A DNA stretch of 64,000 nucleotides from NCBI GenBank assembly GCA_049999805.1, contig JBNGIO010006265.1, positions 135,242 through 199,241 on the forward strand. Direction: 5' to 3'. Source of the DNA: Folioceros fuciformis (taxonomy: Eukaryota; Anthocerotophyta; Anthocerotopsida; Anthocerotales). The notes beneath the pieces are model-generated. The model saw only the letters and a list, made by a program, of their open reading frames with translations. It did no database searches and had not been told where the DNA came from. Positions 29,921-41,000 of the stretch are shown here, in pieces; the stretch's first letter is position 1; every line of letters starts with the position of its first letter. The position numbers were made by a program, and so were the translations under genes.

Positions 29921-32900
29921 TCAAGACTCTAGTTCCAGTTCCAACAATCCCATGTCCAGTTCCCCTTCGGACCAGCTTCTGTCTGAACTTTTATCCAAAA
30001 GGTCTGATTGAATTGCTGGTGGCTGCTGCAAAGTAATCTCACCAGGTTCTCGTTCACGATCTGTGCCAGCAGCCAACTGAGTTTGACCAGGCTCGTCAAT
30101 GTCCAGCAGTGCTCCAATGTCCGTCTCACCTGTCAACATGGCACCAGTTAACAGCCCTTTTCTTAGAACCTTGAGTGGCGTGTGCTTCTCTACTCTTTAC
30201 GACACTGGATGTGACTGCTGGATCATGTACCTTCTGACATTTGGGATGTGGGATGGTCTTGCAGTTGGACTTCCTTTGCAGCCAGTGACGAGTACCTTCT
30301 CAGCTTGAAGAATCTTGTGCTAAGGTCTTCCTCCAGGCTTGGACGTCTATAAATTGTGCCTGGGTTCATGCTTACGGCACCTACTCAAGCCCACGAGCGA
30401 ATCAAAAGCTTTTAGTACCATAGCACGCCTTTAGTACTCAAACAAGAGGACGCTAGTGAATCTTCAAAAGATTACCTGCCACTTCACCCGGAGATAAGGG
30501 GGGACTTGGCTGTGCGGGTGGTTGGGTAATCATGAAAGATGCGCCAGAGGATTCAGAGGATGATGCGGGTGAGTCGCTCCGCAAAGCTTTCGAAATCATA
30601 GACAGAGCAACCGATTCTGTCGCCTCTACCCTTCTCAAATGCCGCCGACTGCAAAACCAAGTCTTCCAATTACGTGAAGTATTCAACACCCAACATGAGA
30701 AGTTACATTTCAAATGCCACTGCTTGCTTACCTTAGTAGCACGTTCCTGATGTCTTCTTCCAGTGCAGCTTGTACACCAGTGTCGGTCTTTGTATCTGGT
30801 TGGCCTCTTATAAATGATCGGCCTTTTAGTTCTGGTTGGCCTTGTGAGGATGATTGGCCTCTTACTTCTGATTGGCGACGACTATGTGGCTGGTCAAATT
30901 CATCTTTGTCCACTGCAACCGGCCACTCAGCTTTGGTTGGCTCCTCTGCACCTCTTGCCGCTTTACTGGGCCCTGCACCGGGCACTTCAGCCCCATATCT
31001 TGCGGCCAACTCTCTACCAAGTACATGGGCTTCTTCATCTGTAGTGGACAGTTCAGGGAATGGAGCCAAAGCGGCTGCCAGCATTGCCTCATGCAGAGGA
31101 TCAGACGAGGGTGTGCTGGGAGTGGAAGGCGATGGTGGAGAGCTCGGTCTTTTCAGACTTCTCTCTTGCTTTACACTGGGTAGCATCTTGGCACCTTGAG
31201 GGTCAGAGCGATCATGCTGTGGTTCGCTCGTGTAATGCCATTCTTCCATTTTGCCATATTCCGGAGCGTGGTGAGCATAACCAGATTCGCGTTCAATTCT
31301 GCCTTCCTGAATGATCTTCTGGCCATCGGAAGGCTCAGAGTACCCTGATGGGCTACTGCTTGGAAACGCGGATGAAGATTTCTTGGGAGCAGACTCTTCT
31401 TCACGTGTTCTCCCCAAGCCAAGTTCGCCTTCCTGAGCTTCCATATACGTGGGCTGGGAGTACCCAGCTTTACCACTTCCTGGAGCAGATTTTCCTTCAC
31501 GTGATGTATCCCAGCCAGGTTCGCCCTCCGCAGTTGTCATCTGGCCGTATACAGGCTCATAGTAGCCAAATTTGCTTCTGCTTGGAACCGACTGAAGTGC
31601 AGATACTACCTTCTTGGAAGGAGGAGCTCCTTCACCGTCCCTTCCAAGCAACATATGAACATACTTTATTGGATCCTCATCATCCATAGTTGTTTGCACG
31701 CTCCTTGTCATCTCTGCGTCGGTTTGAATGCTAGCATACTTTCTTTCTGCGAGAATGGTCTGCACACTAGCATATTTCCTTTCCGAGGCAGTTGTCTGCG
31801 ATTCACCGTAATTCTCAAACTTGCTAGTCTGCACACCAGCATATTTTCCTTCAGAAGAGATGGTTTGGATACCGGCATATCTCCTCTCGTTGGTCTGAGA
31901 TTCAGCATATCTCCTGTCGTAGTCAGAAGTTTGCACTGCTGCATACTTCAAGTCATAGTCAGTAGTTTGTACTCCCGCGTATTTTTGCTCATATCCCGTT
32001 GTCTGAACGCCCACAATGGACACACGGTTGACCGGGGTCTGCACACCAATATCTCTCTCCTGATATCTATCAGATTCCTGTGACAAAGGAAAATCGCCCC
32101 CAATGACCCTTGATGGTTCTGCCTGGTATTCCCTAGCGGATACAGGGTAGTCATCACCATCAGGCTCCACACTCTCCTGATGTTGCATTCGCTCATAATT
32201 CCTGCACATTGCAAAAGACTCAACTGAATCAGAACTCCATACACACAAGAATTCCCAGTTTGGTGAGTATTAATAGATTTTGGGTTACTTTGTCTGACAA
32301 ATGCCTACCTTTCCTGGTCGCTGAAGACGTTCTTCAACATAATTTCCTTCAGAGCATGTCCCAATACCTCGTCTTCCAGGTCTCTTCTCTCTTTTGTTAA
32401 GTCTTCCTCCAACGATTTGAGTGTCGTTGGTTGATATTTTGGATCAAAAGCTGGATCAGTATCCGAGTGGAATTCGTCGGACTCATACCGTTCGTCAGAA
32501 GATTCTGCTGTTGTTTCCTTTCCACCAGTTTGGCTCAACTGTTCCCTGTTGAGGCGTAGGTTTAAGGTATCTTCTTGCACCTCTGCTGTGAGAGTTTCGT
32601 TGCCTGCACGATCCTTGCTGAGGCGTAGTTTTAAGATCTCTTCTTGCACTTCTGCTGTGAGTGTCTCGATGAACCCATCAAAGTCAGCGTCTTTTAGTGC
32701 ACTTGTAAGAGGAGATGGTCCTGATGATTCGACATGCTCATCTTCAGCACCATTGGGTCCACTCTCAAGGTGTTTCACAGGAATGTTGGGGTCAGGATCA
32801 GAAAGGAGGGGCCTGACTGGATGAGAAAGGCCACTCAAGTGATGTAACAGTCCTCCTCCGGGCACACCGAATGGAGGGCCACCTTTTCTGTTCTGGCGAT

Positions 32901-35900
32901 GGGTTGGAGGGTATTTCATCTCTTTCTCACGACGCATATCAAGGGCCCAGTCCTCTTCCTGTTCGGCAGGCGGGGTTCTAGATCTGGATCCGGGAGAACT
33001 GATAGGCCTCTTTTTCTTGAAGTGATCAAAATGCCCTCCTCTGGGAACGGCGTATGAATCGCCTCTAATTCTGCTCTCGGGATGAGTGACTGGGTACATC
33101 ATTTTCTTCTCATTGTTTAGAACCCTGTCAGGAACCTCATCGTCTGCCTGTTCAGAAAAAGGACTTCTGGATCTAGATCTGGATCGTGGAGTACTGGTAG
33201 GCCCCTTCCTATTCAAGTGATCAAAATGTCCTCCTATTGGTGCAGTGTATGGACGGCCACCAATTCCTCTTTGAGGATGGGTGATTGGATACTTCATCCT
33301 TTTCTCATTGTCAAGACCCCTGTCAATGACCCAATCGTCTACCTGTTCAGAAAGTGGGCTTCTAGATCTGGATCGTGGAGACCTGTTACGCCCCTTCCTT
33401 TTATGATGGGAAACAGCCAGACCCTTATGACTAAGAGTGGAACTGGAGTCAACAGTGTCTTGTCGACTTCCACCTGCCTTCAGATACAGGTGACCTACAT
33501 TCTGTGGATGAGAGTACGTTGTAGGGATGTGAGCTTTATGTTGAAACTTTTTCCTTGGAAGTGATACCCCATAAATTTCAACCAGTCTCTTGTCTTTCAC
33601 CAAACGCTTCCATTCAGACTCAAGCTGGTTCCTACGTTTTTCAGCTTTCTGCCCCAATCGTACGAGAGGCTGGAGGCTCGTCTCATCTTCAAACTGCTTG
33701 CCGAAATCAATAACTGGTTTCCTGTTACTGTGGCCTATATCATGCTTCTTTGCCTTGGGTTTGTCAGCGGTGTTTCTGCTCCCCTTGGACTTGGGGACGG
33801 GATATAGATCCCTCTCTGGTTCATATGGGTTATCGAAATCAATTACAGGACCAGTGATCTGCCACTTCTCAACCTTCCTCTTCGCTTTGTCTGACCCTTG
33901 CTTCATCTTTGCCTTGCTCTCAGCAGCTGTGACTACCCGCCTTAATTGCTTAGGCCCCACTGCTACTTTCCTGGACTTTTTCGTAGAGGGAGATGCTGGT
34001 TGCTTTACGGGATGTACATCACCTGCCAGTCCCCTCCTTGAGATCGGTGTCTGTCGTACACCAGGTCCCATCCACTTCGTTGGGGCACCAGCTTTAAACA
34101 GTGACTCAGGAGGCCGCACTTCCTTTCTCCGGAGCGCTGCACTAACAAAGTGATTCCTTCCCGGTCTAGTCCCCTCTGGACCCTCCACAGAGTGATGAGG
34201 CTTGGTTTTCGCAGCCAACCTCTCAAACCTCGGCGCAACGACATCCACTCGTTTGGAGGAATGTTGACCTGTGCCTGTTGCCACTTCTGTGGCTTTTTTG
34301 AGCATTGCCTGAACCTCCTTCACAAGCTTTTCAAGCTGTGAGTTTCTACAAACTGGTGGTGCTACAACAGGCCTCTTAAGCAATAGCTCACGAACATTTC
34401 CTTCCGAGGCAATGATATCTGGATATCGGTGTTTGACTGCGCCAGTAGATGCGTGGGAAATATTCCGAGAGCTGGGCTGACTTATCCTTTTGTTCCCCTG
34501 AAGACTTGTTGAGGGCCCAACCTTCCTTCTCTTAGTACGTGCGCCGGTATCCACGCGCGCAATCCTTGACTCCACCTCTTGGCGAAGGCTGTTGAGGAAC
34601 ATCTCATCCTGGGTTTCTCCCTGGAATAGCGTAAGGCAACCGAGTTCATTCCAGTTGAAACAGGAACAATCTTCTGTTGAGAGTGACGTTTAGCAGGAGT
34701 TACATTTACCTGATACCCTGGCGCAAGGCAAGGCTCTTGCCAGCACTTCAGCAGCTGCTTGTCCGTGGAAAGGGGTTGCTTGAAGCGGTGATATACTTCC
34801 TCGAGCTGCTTGATCCTGTCTCTTTCCCTCCTAATGTCATTCAACTCCTTCGGCCAGCAAAGAACACCACCGTCAGTGGCCTATTTGGTCACATCTAAGC
34901 AGAGAACTCACAAGGTAGGCTGGTGAATGGAATTGAAAAGCATGTGAGACAGGTCTGCAAAAACTCTAGGCATGGACCATGGACTAGAATATCGATCAAG
35001 TGGAACCTACATGATACTTGACAAATGTTCCAGTCAGAGAGCAATTTGGCCTCTACGTCGAGAGTGTGTGCGCGACGGCGAGGACTAACCTGGTGGAATT
35101 GATCGAAGTCTATGCCTCCCCCTATCATGTTTTTGACAGCCTCTTGTGCATAGACAGTCCGCCCAATCTGTGTCGCCAAGAACTGTCGCCATCTAGACTG
35201 GACCACTTCTTCAGGAACTGCATCCTGTGTGAGCCTAGTTACTGCCTGTGCAGCAGCTTCAACTGGTACATCTAGTCTTGTGTATCTACACGGTACGTGT
35301 TCATGCATCCATTTGCTTGATTCACAATTTCCCACCAGCGCTTCGATGTCATCGGCCAGACCTGCAGCTGCGACAGCTATGCGCTTGTCCACATTAAAAT
35401 GTGGCTCTTCTTTAGTTTTGCTTCGCTCGTGTTGACCCTGTGAAGTTCAAACGACTTCAGAAGACGAAACCATAAAGTCATGGCACTTTCTGCAAGCCAC
35501 TGGATGATAGGCAGAACACTGCTTTGCAAGACCCCACCAACTCGTCAACTCATGTCAAATAGCTGATTCTTTGGAAACTTTGAAAGTTGTGATCAGTCTC
35601 ACCTTATGGGCCTGGCCCCGTTTTGATTGTTGCTTGCTCTTTGATAGGGGCTGAGATGCCTTCTTTTGAATTGGAAGCTTTGGACGTCCATACATGTTCC
35701 CACGATTCCAATGACAATCCCGAGAGAAAGCACATTCACCGCCGCTTCTTCCATTCTTGGAATCCAGATTGTACAGAAGTCTGGTCGCAGCTTCGAATCT
35801 TTTCTCTGTAGGATCTTTTGCCATCATCGCTTCTTTACTATCGCAATGTGGCACCAGCATGCACTGCGAAGGGTTACATTCAGGAGCTGGGTGCTGTTGC

Positions 35901-37758
35901 ACAGCATCTAGCGATGGGCATTCTGTATATTCTTCATGTATGTACGGGGCCTGGACGCTCACTTGTTCCTGCTTGTCCGATTGTACCTGGCAGGACTGGG
36001 GTGCGTAGGTAATGCTGATTGGAGACCCCGGTGGAACTTCAAGCACCGTGTCGAAACGCTTAGACGCCGTATCCTGGGTGGTGGTAACCCAGGCAGTAAA
36101 TGGTCCAGGACCTTTGTCCTCCGTTGGCTCGTTAGGACACATGCATGTTCCTCTGTCGCAAGTTCCCTCGTCCTCACTTGGAGATGATGACATATTGTCT
36201 GGAGGTCTCTTCGGACTCACAGCACCTTCTGTATAAGAACCCTTCTGAACTGCTTCCTGGGGCATCTGTTTCTGTGAGGTTAAAGCAGCCATGATTGCTT
36301 GCAAGTAGGAGTGAGCATCGATCCCGCGTTCGCTGTTGTCCACGTCTTTAGGAGCTGCAGATAGCGGCCCTGTCAAAGCAGAAGCTTTCAGCTTCTCATC
36401 ATATGTCTTCTGGAGCCTGCTCGATACGCCTCCTTGTAAGATGCCACGATATCCAAATGCATGCTTAGGTTCACCCTCCGTGCCCTGCATCTGTATTCAC
36501 GATACAACAGGGGAGAGAAGCTCAAAACGTAGACCTGCGCGAATAATGCGAGCAGAACGAAAGGTGAAAAATATGTCATTCGGACCTGCAGGGCCTGCTT
36601 GATCATACGGGCCATCTTTGCCGAATTGATATCTTCCTTCGTACCTGCATTTCGGCCCTTCTTCCAACGAGACTCGACATTAGATATACTTTCAATCCTG
36701 TTTTTTTCTGAGAGCTCCGGAGCCTGTGTTTGCTTCTCCAAGCTTTTGCCATCAGGCTGTTTGGGCGTTCCGGCAATTTGGAATGTACTGAGCTGAGGAA
36801 GGACAGCAGCTTTGGTAGTTGCCAAGACCCGTGTCCCACCAGACCCATTAGTCGCAAGATTGACTATTAGAGATCCGCTTGCATATACGGGCCCAGTTCT
36901 ATCGATAGATGGAGTGGTTGCTTGACCAACTACCTGCTGAGTGCCTTCCAGTAGCGTTTGTATACCATCTCTGCAATGATATGCAATTTGGTGAGAAGCA
37001 GATATATTTACAGCTTCTGACGTAGTAAGAGACCTGGTATCCTCTGCTACGTCTGACCTTGTACCTGTTGTTCTATGAACAGTGATATCATCGGAAACAG
37101 CTCGTCTCTGAGAAGGAGTAGAACCTGGTAGAAGTTCCTGAACCTCAACATCGTAGAAGTCAGGTCCTGACTGATTAGTGCCTCCCTTCTCTGCATACAG
37201 AACATGGCCAACATTGGATGTGAACAAAGAGGTCGCTGATACGCGAAGAACTTGGTCGATGTGACATTCACATTGACTTTGTCCATTCCAGATAGCAGCT
37301 TTGCAACTTAGCTCACCACAACCTTCACTACTACCGAGCGGCCCTTTTTCTGGAGATGTGCCATGATCCTTGTCTCCAGGAAGCCCCGCTATTGGAAGAA
37401 TTCCCACCTCTGGCCTTGATTGATCCCCTGCAACTGTGTACAACTCCTCGAAACCAGAATCCTTCGATGACGACACCTCAGCAGGTCGGGCAGCTTGACG
37501 ATTATCCTCCTGGCTGGCCCTCATGTCTTTCCGCTGCTCAGCCTCATTCGGGACAGAATGGCTTGGTCCTGCACTGTTAATACTGTCCCAAACTGCATCG
37601 TCATCCTGGCTGCCAGAATCCTCACTGCCTTCATCAGATACTTCTCGTGCATCAGTATGTTCGCCGTCATGAAATGGAACGGAGTTGATTCTAGAGAGTT
37701 CGTCATGAAATCGTCGCAGTTCAGCGCGGAGCTTCCGCAACCCTTTTATTCTTGCCAT
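29921..37758 (-). CDS. Very large repeat-rich protein, 2,234 residues, function unknown
   Basis: The eight-exon model is 37758-36586, 36484-35603, 35437-35090, 34847-34710, 34620-32309, 32201-30732, 30648-30476 and 30129-29921. Every junction is GT-AG and the phases close. I do not recognise the protein with confidence. It starts with a basic coiled-coil-like segment (MARIKGLRKLRAELRRFHDE), then about 650 polar, low-complexity residues. The most ordered parts are exon 3 (KRIAVAAAGLADDIEALVG; VVQSRWRQFLATQIG) and exon 4 (DIRRERDRIKQLEEVYHRF). Exon 5 has three SR-rich repeats of about 66 residues and a duplicated TLTAEVQE unit. Exon 6 has nine or more YAxVQTxxxExK repeats. The end is acidic, with SPGEV, EPGEI and SEGELDMG motifs. 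The IYG motif near residue 1195, QT repeats and [SE]xGE motifs faintly recall the ciliary protein TALPID3; this is a guess. No membrane segment is seen. An unseen 5' exon is possible. Confidence 0.7.
31690..32035 (-). repeat. Coding repeat array, VQT units
   Basis: Within exon 6 of the large gene there are about nine or ten diverged units of 11-13 codons. The consensus is Y-A-x-V/I-Q-T-x-x-x-E-x-K/R (for example YAGVQTTDYDLK, YASVQTILAERK). The frame is kept throughout. Confidence 0.9.
32840..33410 (-). repeat. Three coding repeats of about 66 codons
   Basis: Starts lie near 33405, 33205 and 33010. Each unit has SRSRSP or similar, then EQ, an acidic stretch, EK-MKYPxTH, and GGHFDH or a relative. 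Period is about 195-200 bp, always in frame. The third copy is most diverged. Confidence 0.88.
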
Positions 37759-38929
37759 AGCCCTCAGGTTTCTGTAACAGTTGCTAGTCAAACGGGACTT
37801 GCAGCCGAAGCCATGAAGCCGAATTCAAAGTTCAGTAAACTGCCTGCTATTTGCCCAATTATATCTGCCTCTGCAACGAGATGAGCTTGAGGTGCCAATT
37901 TTGCGCAGTCCTTGCAATGCCTCTCGTTGGCAAACTTGCCATAATGATTCTCCTACCAAGTGAATGTTCCAAAACTGCAAAAGACAAGCTGTACCGTGGT
38001 TTGCTGCGTGGTGGGATTGTTCACGCACATGGAGGCAATTTGAGGCTCTGAAGTTTTATCAAAGAACTAAGCTCAGCTCCTTTAAACTGGTCACCTGACG
38101 GAATTGCCCGTCGGCAACCACAGCAGCGCTGTACCGGAACGATTAGGGTCCAACGCGAGAGCAGAAATTCACGGTGGCCCTGATGCATCTCCTCTTCCTT
38201 GCAGCTGGACTACCCCTGGTAAGCAAATGGCAGAAGCTTCCAGTCTGAAACCGCGGATGAACATGAGCTAGGCGAGCCTGCAAGCCTCCAGCAGGTTGGA
38301 AGCGGGCACCCTGGCGACCACTACATCAGCCTGCCCGAGAATTGTCCGAAAGCCAGTGATGGCACCTGCATTTTCCATTGTGCACCGCTGCATTGCTAAG
38401 CCTGGGAGAGTTGGCCGTGCGACAAAAAGACGGTGCTCAACAGATCCCAGCCTCATACAGCTACACCGGCCAATCAAGACAATCTTTGCACCTTACCGGC
38501 AGCTGACAAGATTGGCAAGAGGGAAACCCAGCAATTGTTCAGAAGGTGCCTGCACAACGATCACCATTTTTGTTACCATTCTACCGAAACGCCTTCACAG
38601 TACGCGGACTTCAGCCGAGTGTAAAGAAAGGTACCGTTGGATAACTTACGGTTGCAGCCACGGTAGCTTAGTACGTGTTATTTGAATTTATGCGTGCCCT
38701 AATTGGTGTTCTCCCTACTCCATATGTAGAGAGAGCAAAGAAAGGCGGCTGGCTAGAGGTACCAGCTGGAAGAGTACAGGAGGGAGCTGGAGGGGAAGAA
38801 GTAAAGAACAGTACAGATAGGGAGGGAGGTGTAGTAGGAGGAGCAATGTGTGCAGTGCAAATGCTGAAGTGTGAATGGTAGTGCATTTGTGAAGAGAGGG
38901 CAAGGGGGGAAAGATAGTGTGTTTGGACA
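37759..38929. other. Divergent intergenic region, large gene / ADP-ATP carrier
   Basis: This 1.17 kb separates two start codons on opposite strands. From about 38740 it is purine rich on the plus strand (GGAGGGAGCTGG-like), probably carrier leader. No gene is recognised. Confidence 0.5.
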
Positions 38930-40470
38930 ATGGGTTGTGAGGAGAAATGGTCTCCAGTAGTTCCCTCTCTTCTTCAAAGGTTTCCAAGACATCTTTACTC
39001 CTCTCCAAGTGTGTCTATTGTGGGTTATGAGCATTTCGGTCCCTCCAAGAAGATTATGGAGATGTCTACACCTCATTCTCCAATAGGTCATGTGTCTAAG
39101 GCGGGGACCCAATGCATTGGTGCTTATGCTCGTAGTTGTTTCTTTGGTGGCTCCAACTATAGGGTTATAGCAACTCCAAGTTGTACCTCAAGATTGTTCT
39201 CTAGTCCGCATATATTTGTTGCATCTGTGTCTGAGGGGAAGGCTAGTAAGCCTAAAGAAGGTAAAAGTGTGAATGATTTTCTAATTGATTTTCTCATGGG
39301 AGGTGTTTCGGCAGCAGTGTCAAAGACAGCTGCTGCTCCCATTGAGCGGATCAAGCTTCTCATTCAAAATCAAGATGAGATGTTGAAGACAGGTCGGCTT
39401 GCTAAGCCATACAAAGGTATTGCAGATTGTTTTCAACGCACTATGTCAGAAGAGGGAACCATGGCTCTATGGCGTGGAAACTTGGCCAATGTGATCCGCT
39501 ACTTTCCTACACAAGTACATACTCACCTTGTCATCTTTCTTTTCATTTGTATTAGAATGATGTGCTAATTTATTGATAGTGAAAATAGTTTTTAAGTATA
39601 TGTAAAGATTCTCTCTTCTTTCTGGTTCATAGCTTTGATAGTTTTTGAAGACTAAAAGAGGTCTATCTATTTCTTCTAACACGTTGCCCATCTCAAAATG
39701 TAGGCATTGAATTTTGCTTTCAAAGACTACTTCAAAGCTTTATTTGGGTATAAGAAAGAGAAAGATGGATATTGGAAATGGTTTGCTGGAAATCTAGCTT
39801 CCGGAGGTTTGGCGGGTGCAGTTTCTCTGTCATTTGTGTACTCCCTTGACTATGCAAGGACACGATTGGCAAGTGATTCGAAGTCCTCAAAAAAGGGAGG
39901 AGGAGAGCGTCAATTCAATGGTCTTTTGGATGTCTACAGAAAGACCTTGAAAACAGATGGTATTGCTGGTCTATACCGTGGATTCAACATTTCTTGCGTG
40001 GGAATTGTGGTGTATCGTGGCCTATATTTCGGGATGTATGATTCACTGAAACCAGTTCTTCTGACGGGTAGTCTGGAGGTAAGTAAGCAAGTGCACTGCT
40101 ATTTGATGATCGTTTGATCGAGGAGTTTGCTGCTGCGGGCTCAGCAGGTGATGCAAATTTGTGTCGTGAACAGGGTAGCTTTCTCGGAAGTTTCCTACTA
40201 GGATGGGCGATCACTATTGCGGCAGGGCTGGCATCCTATCCCTTGGATACGGTTCGTCGTCGTATGATGATGACGTCAGGAGAAGCTGTGAAATACAAGA
40301 GCTCGTATGATGCTTACAAACAGATTGTTGCGAAGGAGGGCCACAAATCTCTCTTCAAGGGTGCTGGAGCCAACATCTTACGGGCAGTCGCGGGTGCCGG
40401 AGTGCTCTCCATCAATGATCAGCTTCAGATGATGCTACTGGGGAAGTCGTACGGCAGTGGTGGTGGCTAG
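38930..40470 (+). CDS. Mitochondrial ADP/ATP carrier (adenine nucleotide translocase)
   Basis: The three-exon model is 38930-39514, 39704-40078 and 40174-40470; phases close to 418 residues. The protein exchanges ATP and ADP across the inner mitochondrial membrane. The ADP/ATP-carrier signature RRRMMM is at about 348-353. The three mitochondrial-carrier repeats show PIERIK (137), SLDYARTRL and PLDTVRRR. Flanking blocks such as [17 protein letters not shown] and [13 protein letters not shown] are nearly invariant in this family. An N-terminal extension of about 115 residues precedes the carrier; plant carriers have a similar cleavable extension, but this one is longer than most and Ser rich. 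Methionine at 38930 is the first in the open frame; Met43 or Met45 are alternatives. The C-terminus GKSYGSGGG matches plant members. Confidence 0.93.
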
Positions 40471-41000
40471 AGCTGACGAGCCAGGTACCCACTTCCTCCT
40501 CGTTTATAATGCTACCAGACACCTGAATGACGTTCTTTTCTAAGCTGCTTCTTTCCCTAGAACAACTGCGAATCATTGCTTCACTGCTGATTGAATTGGC
40601 ATGTGCAACAGGAAGGTTGGCTCCGTTCGTTGATTCGATGTCGGCATCTTCGTTCTCTGCCCTGTTGTCTTACAAGGTAAATTTGTCGGAGGACGATTCA
40701 CAGGCAGGCAGTAGGTTAGGAGAACTAGGTCCCTAGCGTGTTAGGGGGGATTCACAAGAACCATTTGGGGAGAGGACGCAGCTCTTCCGTGTTTTGATAT
40801 TTTCAGTACGTTGTCCAGAACGGTTGAGAAATGCCATGGTCGCCGAAGGAAGCGTTATGATCAATGTCGAACATAGGAGAACAGTCATGTGTCGTATCAT
40901 CACTGTGACCGCAGACTGAGCCGATTTCCAATTCGTGATCTCACTCGAAAAGTTTGAGGTGGGGTTGTTCGCAAAAGGAAGATGAGAAGATTGGGTCTAA
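40471..41000. other. Shared 3' region of ADP/ATP carrier and BTB gene
   Basis: Stop codons of the convergent genes are 530 bp apart. Nothing else is recognised. Confidence 0.5.

Noticed and set aside
33590-34153. 187-codon plus-strand ORF
   Set aside because: Antisense to exon 5 of the large gene; hydrophobic shadow with no family likeness.
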